Of a DNA stretch of 64,000 nt, positions 13,401 to 25,635 are shown piece by piece (positions within the stretch are counted from its first letter, which is position 1; each line of letters begins with the position of its first letter). Made by a program: the position numbers and the translations under genes. Source of the stretch: Struthio camelus. Taxonomy: Eukaryota; Chordata; Aves; Struthioniformes; Struthionidae. The stretch covers positions 136,659,950-136,723,949 of the forward strand of contig NC_090943.1 in assembly GCF_040807025.1 (NCBI RefSeq), read 5' to 3'. The notes under the pieces are model-generated. The model was not told where the DNA came from. It saw only the letters and a program-made list of their open reading frames with translations, and ran no database searches.

Positions 13401-16400
13401 AACCAACATTGTTTTGGCGGGGGCGGGGGGGGGGGTCCTCACTTCTTGTGTTGTCTTGAGAGCTAACATAAATGGAGCTATGGTGGTTTTTTTCAAGAAG
13501 TCTTCATGAAAGATAAACTTGCATAAGAACTTTGACTCGGTAAGAGACCTTTTTAAAAGTTCCTGACCTGTAAAGCTGCTTGCAGTAATCAAGATACCTG
13601 AATAAAGAAAAAGGTTGTAAGAAGAAATTATTTTATGAAGGACCACTATGTAATACATGTTAATATTTAAAGACTGTAGTCAAGAGAAGTAGAACAAGTG
13701 GAAAACAGCACAAAGCATCTTGAAATATCTGAACTATTAAGATGCCATTAAGTAGCTGCTGCCCCGTGCAGTGGGAGAGATGATTTCCCAGGCTTTTGGA
13801 CACAAGCAGTCAGTGCTACTAAAAGGGAATCCAGTTTTCCTTCTGCTCATCAGAAGGCTCAAGTGCTGTGCAAGCTGGCTGTAGTCCAGAGGTTGTATTG
13901 TTGCACTGCTTTTTGATCCAAGGGACTGTGTGGAAATTGTAAGAGGATGGAGTGTAGTGTAGCTAGATACTGCAGCCCTTGCATAGATTTGAGGTATGTG
14001 TTTCTGCTGGAACTAGCTTGAGGATCCCTGTGCTGTGCTTCACAGCATGACATAGAAATAATCCTAAGTACAGAATGGCTCACTGCTTTTAAAATGAGTT
14101 TACTGTAGCACAATACTTCTTACATTAGACAAACTCGCTGGAATAGAGACTTATATGGAACAGTCATAGCAAGAACCAGAGGTGCTGAACCAGAAGCTTA
14201 CTTGGAGCTGTGGAATTGTTGGGCTCCGCACTGCCAAAAATGTCCAGGTCTAAGCTTAGCTCTAAAAAGAGACGTCAGGAGAGAATGCGTGAGAACCAGG
14301 AGTATTTGGATCCATAACAAGTCTAATAAAAGTTTAACTTAATTGAAACCTTAATTGAAATTAATTGAAATATTTCAATTTCTTTTATTATCATTTAAAC
14401 CATTTGGAAAGTGTGTTTTATATTTGGTGCATGACATCTTGTGGCTTTTTGTTTTAGGTTAAAAAAGAAGTAGGCGATGTTAGCATCCTAATCAACAATG
14501 CTGGTATTGTAACTGGAAAGAGGTTTATTGATTGTCCAGATTCGCTTGTGGAAAAAACCATGGAGGTGAACATAATGGCACACTTTTGGGTACTACATTT
14601 ACTTATACATGCTTATTTATCGTTTACCCTTTTAACGTGTTTTCAGGGTTAATTTTGCCTTTTGGAATTGAGAATATGGAAGGGTATATAGCACCTTATA
14701 AGCTCAGTCAGAAATGATACAAAAAACTATTTTCCATGCCTGGGAGTCCCTGAAATAAAAAAGGGTGGAAGAATGGATCCTTTGGGAACTTCTGGGTAGT
14801 AGGTAGGTGGAAGCAAAACTGTTTAGTATTTAGAAATGCTTTTGACAATTGAGGTTTACATACTGCTAAATTCTGTAGTTAGTAGTATGGTATATTCCTT
14901 GGTATTAGTATCATGCAAGCCTAGCCTAGAAGTTGCTGCTCTCGTAAGAGAAATGTCAATTCTGTCTTTGTTCCAGTTCCCTGATGGTTATGATAGTTTC
15001 AGTAAGAAATGTCACATGTTCAGACAAGGCTCTTATACTAATTGAAGTGGAACTTGGTCTAAAATGAGTAACTTAATGTGCTTTTTCCCCATTTCAGAGA
15101 AGATGGGTCATCTATGTTATGTTTGTATTATAAAGAATTGCAAAGGGGATGTTAAAGACACGCTTCAGGTTGATAAATAAACTTAATCAGGAAGATTAAA
15201 TTATTAGGAGAAAGAGAGGAAATTTAGATTTTCCTCTTTGCTATTTAATTCCTATTTGAAACATTGTAGTTCTGAGCTTTGGGGTGAAAGAAATTTAACA
15301 GCTAGCAGAAACTGTATCTTTAACTTTCTGCAAGTTAGCATCTGTCTGTGGTGATAAGGATAAACTGCTGTTGGTGGGGCCTTAAAAGTCCCAGCTTAGC
15401 AGATGATAGTTGAAACAACAAAGTCCTGTTTGTTTGTTTTCTCCTTTCTTGTCTGATAGGGAAACAAATCTTAAATTGCAAGCAGAGTTCCTTCTAAAAT
15501 ATCTTGAAAATATTAGAACATGTAGCTTTTTGAGCAAAATGTTTCATTGCAACTCTGACTTACACTGCAGACTTATAAAGCCTTCCTCCCAGCAATGATG
15601 GCCTCTAACCATGGACACCTGGTTAGTATTGCAAGTTCGGCAGGACTCATTGGGGTCAATCGTCTTGCAGGTTAGTGTATTAAAGCTAATGCTCGTTCAG
15701 ACAACTTGTCTGCTTTAAACTCAGCAAATTACGCTCGCCAGCCCCCTCTGCCCCCCCCCCCCGCCCTCCAATTTTGAGTTTCTGGATCCTTGTATATAGG
15801 TAAAGGAAATGGTCATACTTTCAAATTGCTTAACTTAAATAGATCACTCCTTTTTAAAATATGATTGCAGATGCTCATCACTCCAATGAAACAGGCTATT
15901 CTGCTAAGGTAGTTAGAGGATCTAGGAGCTTCATATAGAAATTTAGAAACTGGAGACTTCAGCACTGTAAAGTTAACCTGCAGGTATCTGGTAGGGAAGA
16001 GATTGTTTTTTTTTTTTTGCAAGCATGTTCTCAAATTAAGCAAGGACCTTTACAAGCTCCCCTAACTGAAATAAATACTAAAATGTAGATGTTGTACAGT
16101 GGCAGATGTGTGGCAGCTTGTTTTACATCCTCTGGCTCTTGTCCATGCATTCAAGAGAATCCATACAGTGACAGAAAAAGTGTTGAGGTTAGGACAAACT
16201 GAGGAAAAAATTCTAGGAAAACGTGTGCAAAGGGGGAGCAGAATGAAATAAGGTAGTGCAGCAATGAAAGAAATATAGCTTTATTATCTTCAAGGCAGTG
16301 ATAATGAAGACAAACAGAGTTGCAAGTTGAAACCGGAGAGCCTTGAAAGCTTGAGTTTGATGCAGTAAATAAGAAACTAGTGCGTGGATTCAAAGGTAAA

Positions 16401-18343
16401 GTCCAATATGAAAAGATTATTTCATCTGCTATTGTTCAGTAGAGAGTGGAAAGGTGATAGCAGGGACGTGAAGAGAAACTCTGTCTGCCAATATGTAATA
16501 ACAATTAACTTAAGAGAGGGAAAGTAAAAGAACAAACCACATCAAAGGTATAGTTCTAACTATGAAAATGGTCCTTACTCTGTTGTAAAGTACTTTATTA
16601 CCAGATGGTAATTATGTGCAGCTACCATGTATATATCACTTGTATGTCATAGTGCTGCTGTTGTATATCACAGCTGCTGTGGATACTCAGTTTACTCTTA
16701 TTAGAGCATAGTTTTGTCCTTTTTTTTTCCTCTGTCAAAAACTGCTCCTGTGAAGGTGATCAGTGGTATGACCTACTGAAGCTGGTTAGTAAGGTTTAAT
16801 TAGTAAATGAAAATGTTTAACTGCAATTAATGTTTTACTGATTTTACAGATTACTGTGCAAGTAAATTTGCAGCAATTGGGTTTGCAGAGTCAATTAGCT
16901 CAGAGATGAGAGATCTGGGAAAGACTGGTATTAAAACCACAATTGTATGTCCTTACTTCATAAACACAGGAATGTTTGATGGCTGTAAAACCAAGTGAGT
17001 AGGCTTTCATGCGGTTTTTATGCAACTTGCATGTCTAGCATGCCACATGCTCATATTTCCTTTACGGAGCTTACAAGCTAGGCTTTGCTCTGCTTGCATT
17101 ATTTTTAATGCTTCACATGGATATTAACACTGCTATACAATGATTGCGCAACTTAAATGTTAAAACCCTTAGTACCTGGGTATTCATTTAAATTGACACG
17201 TGAAATGTAATTAGCATCCTTTCCCACAGTCCTTCCCTCCACAGAAGCCCAGTGCTCCTGTTGTCCTCCTTGCTTTCTAAACCTCTCTTCAGCTCCTGAA
17301 ATCAGTGGCATAGCTCTGTTCAGTATGCTAATATAATTACAAAACTGAGGAGCAAAATAAAAGCCTAGCGTATCTTAATAGGAGGACTGTGTGAGTTTGC
17401 CTTGTGGGAAATTATGCAAAGTGAAAATGACAGTAGCTGCTTACTCTCTTCAGGCTAATGTAATGAAGGTTCTTCTCTTCATAGGATTTATTTCTTCTTT
17501 AACTGAGTATATGCAAAAAGAAGACTCTTGATTGATTAAAATTTAAATCAAAACCAGCTTGTGTTGTAATTACAAATGCCTTCTCTTCCAGGTGGCCACG
17601 TCTGCTTCCCATTCTAGAGCCAGAGTACGTAGCTGAAAAGATAGTCACTGCTATTCGACAGAACCAAGAAATGTTGATACTACCACGCAGTCTGTATCTT
17701 TTATTTGCTTTGAAAAAGTAAGATTCTCCGCTCTCTTCTTTCCCTCTCCTTTTGTTCTTCCCTGTCAAATGATATTTTAGCTACGTTTCTGACCAAAAAT
17801 GTAAGCTATACTCGACAGTATGAATTTTTAGTAAGTTCTGCATGCTTCTGGAGTTTTCTTCTTAGTTTCTAGGGGTCCTTCCTACCCTTACACCACAGAA
17901 CAGTGACACAAATGCCTAACTATGACTTTCTGACTCAGCCGGGTGCAATTTTGCTGTGGGCTGTGCTGATTTTTGGCCTGCTCCTCACTAACTGCAGATC
18001 TGGTCTCTCTTGCCCCATCCTTGGGAGACTTCTGACTCTGTTGCAAGCCAGGTTGGGGAAATGATCTAACAAGTAAGGCTGCAAAGTGAATGTAATAGAT
18101 ATTTTAAGAGAACCAATGGTACTCTAGAATAGAGGGTATATTTTCTTAATAGTTAGCCAGGTGAAATGATTTTATGATAAAACTGCACAACTTTTCTAAT
18201 GTCTGGTTTTGTTTTGTTTTTCTCCTCTTCTCCCACTCTCTTACCTTAGTGTACTACCAGTGAAACTAAGTGTTCTCCTTGGAGACTTTGCTGGAGCCCT
18301 CCATTTCATGAATTTCTTCAGGGGTCGAAGGAAGAACGACTGA
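10170..18343 (+). CDS. SDR16C5: SDR16C5, retinol dehydrogenase (RDHE2), six coding exons
   Basis: Short-chain dehydrogenase that oxidises all-trans-retinol to retinaldehyde, the first step of retinoic acid synthesis, on endoplasmic reticulum membranes or lipid droplets. Coding exons are 10170-10490, 14458-14589, 15571-15670, 16850-16994, 17592-17717 and 18250-18343. They sum to 918 bases, or 305 residues plus stop; from memory the human protein is about 309. An N-terminal hydrophobic segment (about residues 7-27) precedes a basic patch. The cofactor motif TGAGSGIG is at 42-49 and Asp67 at the end of the second strand favours NAD. NNAG is at 120-123, with catalytic Asn145, Ser173, Tyr186 and Lys190 (YCASK). 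The stretch [19 protein letters not shown] resembles human SDR16C5 more closely than HSD17B11/13. The gene is intact, with no frameshift. Position next to CHCHD7 supports the assignment. Confidence 0.93.
10866..11310 (+). mobile_element. CR1 LINE 3' fragment, sense to SDR16C5
   Basis: This is the 3' end of a CR1 non-LTR retrotransposon inserted in SDR16C5 intron 1. A 115-codon frame (10883-11230) shows the usual C-terminal CR1 ORF2 signature: [20 protein letters not shown], then [13 protein letters not shown], then EHWSRLP. The short 3' untranslated part ends in the CR1 hallmark of repeated ATTCTGTG-like octamers near 11295-11310. It is strongly 5'-truncated, as most CR1 copies are. The still-open frame suggests a fairly young copy. 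The 5' boundary is approximate. Confidence 0.93.
11311..14457. other. Remainder of SDR16C5 intron 1
   Basis: Non-coding intron. It holds a G-rich tract at 13418-13435 (11 consecutive G at 13425-13435) and a patch of overlapping AATTGAAA-type repeats at 14338-14390. A 174-codon frame at 12797-13321 has no recognisable domain and no splice context, so I treat it as chance. Confidence 0.7.
14458..14589 (+). CDS. SDR16C5: SDR16C5 coding exon 2 (residues 108-151)
   Basis: The acceptor GTTTTAG precedes the exon, which is 44 codons in phase 0. It encodes the NNAG motif (120-123) and structural Asn145. The donor is GTACTA, a weak match beyond the GT. The position is nonetheless fixed by the protein, because Trp151 joins to Thr152 exactly where human SDR16C5 reads LWTYKAF. 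Confidence 0.88.
15571..15670 (+). CDS. SDR16C5: SDR16C5 coding exon 3 (residues 152-184)
   Basis: A good acceptor, TACACTGCAG, precedes TYKAFLPAM. The exon is 100 bases and ends in phase 1 at GTTAGT. It carries the catalytic serine in the SIASSAG segment (Ser173). Confidence 0.92.
15671..16849. other. SDR16C5 intron 3
   Basis: AT-rich intron with a C12 run at 15751-15762 and a T-run near 16007-16018. Nothing coding is seen. Confidence 0.8.
16850..16994 (+). CDS. SDR16C5: SDR16C5 coding exon 4
   Basis: The acceptor ATTTTACAG opens into the active-site motif YCASK (Tyr186, Lys190). The exon continues through the [10 protein letters not shown] segment that follows the sixth strand in this family. 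It ends in phase 2 at a strong GTGAGT donor. Confidence 0.93.
17592..17717 (+). CDS. SDR16C5: SDR16C5 coding exon 5
   Basis: The acceptor is TTCTCTTCCAG. It encodes the [15 protein letters not shown] segment, closely matching the human LLPILEPKYAVEKIV region, and then a hydrophobic stretch. It ends in phase 2 at GTAAGA. Confidence 0.92.
18250..18343 (+). CDS. SDR16C5: SDR16C5 coding exon 6 and stop
   Basis: The acceptor is CTTACCTTAG. The frame continues through [19 protein letters not shown] and ends in a basic tail (RGRRKND) before TGA at 18341-18343. The tail is shorter and different from the human C terminus, which is a variable part of the family. Confidence 0.9.
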
Positions 18344-19860
18344 AAATAGAATTGCTGATATTTGATTCTTGTGCTAAAGTGAAGCGTGTTGGGGTGGTGG
18401 TGGGAAAGGTGTTCTTTTCTAGAAGCTGTGGAATTAAGGTGCCTCACTTTGTTGGTAACAATTTTTAAGGAAATTGCTTTTCAATCAGCTCTTAATCAAC
18501 AGCTTTGGCACAAACTGATTATTTTTAATATTTTTTTTTTAGTCCAGTGAAATGATTTCTCTTCACCTCATAGTGCAAAAACATTAATGGAAATCAGTTG
18601 CCTTGGTGATGTCTGTTATAATACCATAACACCTTAAATAAGTATCTGCGTCACAAACTAATAATTGGCACTTTTAGCGGGAGATAGGGCCAAGAAACCA
18701 CATGCAGTTGGTATGGCTTCAGCAAAGCCTCTGGTGGATGTGATCTGTCAGTGTCACTCACTGGACCATAAGGAGAGGCTGCACTGCAGAAGCTGTTACC
18801 ATTCTGTGGTAAACTGAGGGATTCAAGAGTTTCCTGAAACAGCTGATTTTAAAATTCCAGTTGCTACAAATGGAAGCTTTGTGAAGTGAAAATATTTACT
18901 GCGTTGGTGCATAACCAGCGAAATGCATTTGGGGGGTGTCTCAGGACTCTAACTGAATGTCCGGGGAAAAAAATGAATGTAAATGATGCATTTGTGCTAC
19001 TAATGTCCTTTGTCTAATTTATTTTTAAAGCTAATACTATGTCTACAACTTTAAAGGATACAAAGTCTCTGCCTACTATAAGTGCACTATTCTAAGAACA
19101 AATTTAAATTTTCCACTCCTAAGCAAAATACACTAGTTACACAGCATAAGACTGCCAGTCTAGGTGGGCTGTCAGACATCTTGCCAGTTAAGACAACGAG
19201 CTACTAAAAGCAAAGGCATTACATGGCATAATCAGGGCTGCTTCTGGGATTATTTCAGAAAGGAATGATGCTGACAGACCTGAAGTGAATGGGATCACTA
19301 TAGACAATGACTATAGCTTGACTAAGTGTTATGTTTTGTTCCTCTGAATTGAGGGGATTGCCTTGCATCTACAGAGATTAGTTTTACTTTCCGTTTACTC
19401 TTGGGACCATTCATTTATTTGGACAAATGCTGAGGAGGCCTCCCCCTCTTTGACAATGGCCACTTGGAAAACTAAAAGCCCTTTCAGACTCTTGGTAAAT
19501 CCGAAACAAGAAAAAGGGGGATTATGCTTTAAATGTATGCCATTTGAACATATGCTGGTTAATCCCATCTCATGTCACATTCAACTGGCAACTAGTAATA
19601 CCTGAAACTAAGACTATACAAAACTCTTTATCATGCAAACTAATGGAAGGATAGTATGAAGAAAAGGGTGTGGGGGGTTATTTTTTGTTTTAAATGTCTC
19701 TCTTCCATATTGGTCTAGAGACGGACTACCTTCATTTCCCTTGTCTATGCAATTAGTGAGGTTTATCAGTTGATAAAAAGTTACATAAAACTATTTTACT
19801 ACTGAAGAACAAGAAACACCTGAACAAAATTAGCGTGTTAATAAATAGCTCTCCATATGT
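18344..19860 (+). other. Probable SDR16C5 3' UTR
   Basis: Non-coding sequence following the stop. The first AATAAA on the plus strand is about 1.5 kb downstream, so the 3' UTR may be long. A nearer variant signal cannot be excluded. Confidence 0.4.
19840..19845 (+). terminator. Candidate polyadenylation signal of SDR16C5
   Basis: An AATAAA hexamer on the plus strand, with an ATTAAA about 40 bases later. It is the first canonical hexamer after the stop, and no transcript evidence is available. Confidence 0.35.
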
Positions 19861-20264
19861 ACATTGCACTGTTTACTGATATTAAAGTTGACCACTAATA
19901 ACTTTTGGGTGTATCTGTGTCTTGCAGACTCCTTACTCTCCTTCATTAATGGAAGGATATACCACACCAGCCACCCTTTTCCTCTTAACTATGAAATAAT
20001 AGGTATGCAGGGTTCTGGAGCAAAGGAGGCAGAGTATACGTATGAACAGCATGTATCAAGCTCCAGTTCCTGTGAGGGCAAGTAGCTTTCCATTCTCAGT
20101 GTCTCTGCAAACATATTCTTTTCTGGGAAGCTCAAAGCAATGCGTCTAGTGAGATCTGTAGATTCTCTCACCATGTTCAAATTTTTCATACTGCTGGGAG
20201 GATCTTGCCTGTTAATCTGTGCTAGAAAGGAGAAGTATATCTCCACAGGGATTTTACTACTTCA

Positions 20265-21240
20265 CATAATCATTGATGCTGGACAGGACCTCTGGAAGTC
20301 ATTAGTCCAACCACCCTGTTCAGGACAGGCTCAGAGAGACCAGGTTGCCCAGGACCATGTCCAGTCAGGTTTCAGATATCTCAAAAGATGGAGACTCCAC
20401 AACCATTCTGGGAAACCTCTTCCAGTAATTTTTTTTTTACCTCACAGTAATTTTTTTTTCTTATGTTTAAATGGAGTATTCTTGGAGTATTCTTATATTT
20501 AAATGGAGTACCCAGTCCCCTTACTGGGTACCGCTGAGAAGAGTCTTGCTGTGTATTCTTTACCCTCCTATCAGGTGTTTATACACGTTGAGCCTGCGCC
20601 TTCTCTTCTCCAGGCTAAACCATCCCAGCTTTCTCAGCCTCTCGTCATAGTAGGTGCTGCAGTCCCTTAATCATCTTTGTGGCCCTTGGCTGGACTTGCT
20701 TCAGTAGGTCCATACCTCTAACTGGGGAGCCCAGCACTCCGGATGTGGCCTTACCAGGGCTGAGTAGAGGAGAAGGATCACCTCTCTTGACCCACTGCCC
20801 GCTCTCTTCTGAATGCAGCCCAGGAGGCTTTTTGCCTTCTTTGCCTTCTTATTCATCAGGACCCCCAGGTCTTTTTCTGCAAAGCTGCTTTCCAGCTAGT
20901 TGGCCCTCAGTCTGTGCTGTGCATGGCATTATTTGTCCTCAGGTGCAGGACTTTGCCCTTCCCCTCAAACTTCACGAGGTTTCTGTTGGCCTCTTTCTCC
21001 AGCCTGTTGAGGTCCCTCTGAATGGCAGCGCAACCATCTAGCATATCAACCACTTCTCCCAGTTTTGTATCACCTTTAAACTTGCTGAGGATGCACTCTA
21101 TTCCATCATGTAGATTATTAATGGAGATGTTAAACAGTACTGGCTTCAGTAGTGAACCCAGGGGTACACCACTAGTGACTGGCCTCCAGCTGGCCTTTGA
21201 TCCATGTCCTTGGGATAAGACAGACTGTGGAGAAGTAGGA
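20265..21240 (-). mobile_element. CR1 LINE fragment, antisense, about 1 kb
   Basis: Read on the minus strand, 21190-20920 encodes a CR1 reverse-transcriptase segment: SWRPVTSGVPLGS, then LFNISINNL, then CILSKFKGDTKLG and AAIQRDLNRLE. The usual FADDTKLG catalytic box is changed. The rest, to 20265, is the CR1 3' region with its conserved GGCCTT, CTGGACA and CCAACC-type blocks. A short local duplication (TTTAAATGGAGTA) and T-runs interrupt it near 20428-20510. The copy is more decayed than the one at 10.9 kb. Confidence 0.9.
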
Positions 21241-24200
21241 CCTCTTGAAGCTCTGCATCTGTCTAGCATCATTAGCATTGTTAAGAAGGGATTTCTGGTA
21301 CAGGTATTTAAAGCTTGTGACAGGGAAGAGCTATCTGTGATGAAGCTGAGGCAGTAGTAATTAAAGTTAACTTGGCTAGCAGAAAAGGCATGTTTTGTTT
21401 TTCTTTTGTTGGCACACCTAGCAAGCAATTTCTTAACGCAGGATTATTCCTGAGAGAAAATAATTTGAGAAAGGATGTATTTGATCTGCAGAAGTAGATG
21501 TAAATTGCCTCCCAAGCCATTCTGTGGTGTGCAGGTGTGCATTTTATAGAGGAGGATCTGAGGCATCAGGTCAGTCTGCTTGCTGGCATGAAGGAAGACC
21601 CATGTCTTGATGTAGAACATGATTTATGCGCTATTATCCACCTGTGCAGTTGAAAGAGTTAGGCCTTTTGTATCAGTGATTCACATGACTGGGGCTCATG
21701 TACAGGTGCACTGTCTTTCTGAAATGAAGCATTCTGTGCTGTAGATTTTGACAGTAGTGAAGAAGTAAACAGAGCTATACCGCAAGTATACACAGGATCT
21801 TTACGCCTTTCTGGGGATGAGAGTACTAACACAGGCATGATTATGGTTTTGACCAAGAAGTGTTTGCTGGAGCAAACTACCTGGGGGCTTACTAACACCA
21901 CAACGATGCATTTGGTGGGAGAGTTTGGGTTTTTTTTATTTTATTTTTTCTCTTCCAAGTTCAAGTTAAGTAGGGTCTGAAATCTGCCATTAAGTAGGTA
22001 AACGTAGGTCCTGAACACACTGGCAACTCTGATAGATTACTTGATAAAAGAAGGTGAGGTGTGACTTTTGGAGCCACAGATGAGAGTGTATGATCTACCA
22101 TACAGAGTTTCTTTAGAAAATCTCTCCTCTGCTAGCCAGCTATCTTGGTAGGAGTACACAAACATTGCTTTTATGCAAGCGTGCTGGTATCTTTGAATAT
22201 CATAGCTGCCATGCTGAAAGTACTTCATGTGACTGCAGGATAAGAGCCTATCCTGACTGCGGTTTTGAACTCCTACAAACACTGACCACATCTATTGAGA
22301 TGGCATGACAGATACACAGAGACATATCCCTGAGACCAAGAGATGGAAATCCTTCCTTTGTGTTCAGGAGGTGGGTATGCAGTGAGTGTTTGGATCTTCA
22401 ACTGAACGCCAGTGACGGCTCGCTACCAGGAAAACAATGATTTTCATATCTTTCCAGAAGCTAATTCCTCCTGCTCCTGGCAAGGGAACTAGTCACAGAA
22501 GGATCTCTGTGAAAGACCCAAACAAGAAGGTAGAATATGAAACAGAAAAGCATCTCAGCTGTGATGGTTCTCAGGGCTGACAACAGTGTAGAGCTGCTTT
22601 CTGAAGCACTTCAGAGAATTCCTACAAGGAATTATTTGCTCTATGAGCATTGCTTGAAACTCTAAATAGTCTCTACCACAATGATCGCATCCCAAAGTTT
22701 CCTAGGATAGCAAGGTTGGCTTGACAATCACTGACAGAATAATTCATAGACGGTGCAGAACGTAGTGTTTTGTTACCTGCTATGTTTCTTTTCCAGGTCT
22801 GGGAGACCGTATTCCTGTAACAGCAAAGATCTTACTAATCCTCAAAGCATGAAGAGTATCATTTGTCTTGGCACTATTTTGATCCTTTGAACAAGACTGA
22901 GGAGGAAAAGATAATAATTAGCAGCTGTGATACAAGCTATATTATTATTTACTGTTTTATTCCTGTGGATTTGGAAATCATATCCAAGAGCAATACCCAG
23001 CTACTTGGAAGCTGGTCTTCTTCACGGTTTGATCTCATTTTATGAAGGAACCAAATAGCTATCTCTTTTCTGGTAATTTTCCTAGGGGCAGATGATCGAT
23101 ATTCCGAAGACAGGTATCTGGATTGTGTGGTTTGGTAATCAGCTGTCCTAAACCACAGGCTTTGGAGAATAAATCTAACAACAAAATAACTTCTCTAGCT
23201 GAGTTTTTTTCTTTGCTGCCACAATTAGAATTGACCTCTTCATAGCCACAGCTACTGGATATATCAGGAAGATGAAGAAGTTCTATCCTTCTAGTGAGAC
23301 TTAGTAGTTCATGTTGATGTTTCAAGAGGTGGGGGAGTATGATAGCCAAGGGCTTTTGTCCACTCAGTGTATAATATACTTTCTCCATAGCCCTTGGTGC
23401 CTCTGGTTTAGCAGGTCTTTTCCTTGCTTGCCAAAGCAACCAGGTTATGGTCTGAAGTTGCACAGGCGGTATGTGCCTGAGGAAGAAGAGTGTGTCTAGG
23501 GAAGAAGGGTGGAAAATAATCCTTCCTGCCTTCTTTGCTTTCCTTCAGCAACATTCATGTCATGAGTAAGGGTGTCCATGTGATCTGGAGATAAATGGAC
23601 AAGAAAAGGTTATGATACTGTGGGAGGTCAAGGCTACATGTCAAGGCTATATGTCAGCCTTTCAGTGTTGGGTCTGTTGGATAGTTACAGGTTGAAAACA
23701 ACTAACAGTACAGCTGTGTTGAGAGATGTGACCCTTATCCCAGGTGGTGAATAACTACATCTACCTATAAGGAAACACGGTTCAGCAGGGCTTGTCTTGG
23801 ACCCTTCCAGGCTCCCTCTACAAAACCCAGGAGGGAAGAACTGTAGAAGAGACTCAAGAGAAGCAGAGCCCTGACATAGGGCACACTCGGGCATTTCCTT
23901 CTCTCCATGTCTTGAGGTCCACTGGCATAGGAAGAAGAATCAACAGACCCAGGAGAGGAGGAGAAGGGACAGCCTTACCAGCAAAGGCAGGCAACAACAG
24001 CAACTGAGGTTCTTGCAGAACAAGTTTCTTGTCACCACAAACTCCAGTGTCACAGTCTAGGCTCTGAAAGCTGGGTGATGGTGCAGTCCCATTGGGGAGG
24101 AGTCTGTGTCACTGATATTGAGTGCATTGGTGTAAAAGAAGCTTGCTCAGAGATTAGCATAGAGTGAGACAGATAGATGAGGTAGTCTGTCATGCATGCA

Positions 24201-24853
24201 AGGCTCAATGAGTATTGTCCAGTGCTGGGAATTCTTGGTGGAGGTCTAATATGGAAGAACTTCTCTATAATTTTTTTTTTTTAACACAATTTGCATTACT
24301 TATTAGACTGTCTATGTAGTTCTGGAATTATTATGGTTGTCACTGGAAGTAAGGTCATACAATGCACTGTGTGCAGCTAATTAAATTCCAAAACTGATTT
24401 GAATTATGCTACAGTGATTGTTATTGCAAAATAGCATACCTGTGTTTTGGGACGATTCTAGCTAACAACTTCCTCAAAGAAAGAACTGTCAGTGATAAGT
24501 AATTGTATTTCTAAAGGATATGTCCGTAACAGAGGATGGGAATAAAATGACAAGATACATAGTTGAAATTTTCTGTGTTACAACTCCCTAAAAAAATGGA
24601 TGTGGAATTTCACACACACATATACACAAATCAAAGGATATAAAATATGTAGTGAGCTTCAAGTAGCACACTATTTTTGAAGCCTGAAGTTTTTCTAAGC
24701 TGCACTTCTTTGGTATGGATCACACTGTGCTACTATGGTTAATGGTTTGCTCTACAAATACGTAGACAGGATCTATTCTACTTTAAATATGTTATGTGGA
24801 AAAAATAAGCAGAGGCATGGCCATTTTGGAAGAGCAGGATATAGGATAGGAGG

Positions 24854-24856
<3 letters not shown>
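21241..24856. other. Intergenic, unresolved moderate-GC sequence
   Basis: Several minus-strand frames lie in series (23463-23059, 134 codons; 22291-22037; 21901-21659), but none matches a protein I recognise. The region is less AT-rich than its surroundings. It could be an old interspersed repeat, a non-coding transcript or chance. Small direct duplications occur, for example near 23628-23658. Confidence 0.4.

Positions 24857-24892
<36 letters not shown>
24857..24892. repeat. Microsatellite (AC)18
   Basis: Uninterrupted AC dinucleotides followed by a short ATATATGC region. Likely polymorphic. Confidence 0.95.
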
Positions 24893-24898
<6 letters not shown>

Positions 24899-25497
24899 GC
24901 ACATACATATATGAAGTATAGTTTTTACATGTTGTTTGTACTCTGCTTGTGCAAAGGGAGAAAGTGTTTGATCAGAGCTGTTAGTATGGCCTTCTTCCTG
25001 AGCAACATGCCTTCTTCCTGAGGCAGAAGTAAAACCTTCCAAATCTAGCCTCCTTTTCAAAATCTTTTTAACTAGTCTTTCCAATTTGGATTTTTCCATA
25101 GCAGGCTAGAGCTTTGTTTGAGGCCATGTAGAGCTTTATTTACACAGCTCTTTCCTTTGCGGCTTAGCAGCCTGCCACTCTTTACAAACAGCAGGCATTT
25201 TATGGGGTAGCACCCCAAATGCTAAGAACCCACATTAACGAGACGTTAGCGTATTCAGCTCTTTTTTCTATGTAGTCAGGGACAAGGCCAGCCTTCTTGT
25301 CATTACTTTTTTGTAAGCCACACAGAAGTAATGGATTTTTCACATCCTAAGGAAGAGTTGTTGCTTTATTTCCATTGTTAAGGACTGTCTTGCGTTCTCT
25401 CATTTAAGTATGCTTTTTGTCTTACTGTACTATAGTGGGCCATATCACAAAGCCTTCCTATATATATCCATGTTCTCCACCTGAATTATGGTTATAT

Positions 25498-25635
25498 GAA
25501 GCTCCCCCCCCCCCCCACCCCGCCTGCCCTTTTAATAGTGTTGACTTCATATCCGAAAAGGACCACTAAAAACACAGATAGATCAAGGGAACACACCAGG
25601 AGAGATGTTCAGGGATCACACCACTCCTTGACTGA
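25498..25635 (+). repeat. Left arm of a 1.24 kb inverted repeat
   Basis: The reverse complement of this segment recurs at 26611-26738. Shared blocks include GTTGACTTCATATC, CCACTAAAAACACA, ATAGATCAAGGGAACA and GATGTTCAGGGATC. By eye the core of roughly 100 bases is a little under 90 percent identical. A C13 run (504-516 past 25000) in this arm faces a shorter G-run in the other. No reading frame is carried. Confidence 0.88.

Noticed and set aside
10170-18343. HSD17B11 or HSD17B13 as the identity of the dehydrogenase
   Set aside because: The same superfamily shares the N-terminal WDIN and NNAG motifs, but the [25 protein letters not shown] and LLPILEP segments fit SDR16C5 better, and the CHCHD7 neighbour fixes the locus.
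20907-21428. 173-codon minus-strand frame as a host gene
   Set aside because: Its middle is a CR1 reverse-transcriptase fragment, so it belongs to the LINE.
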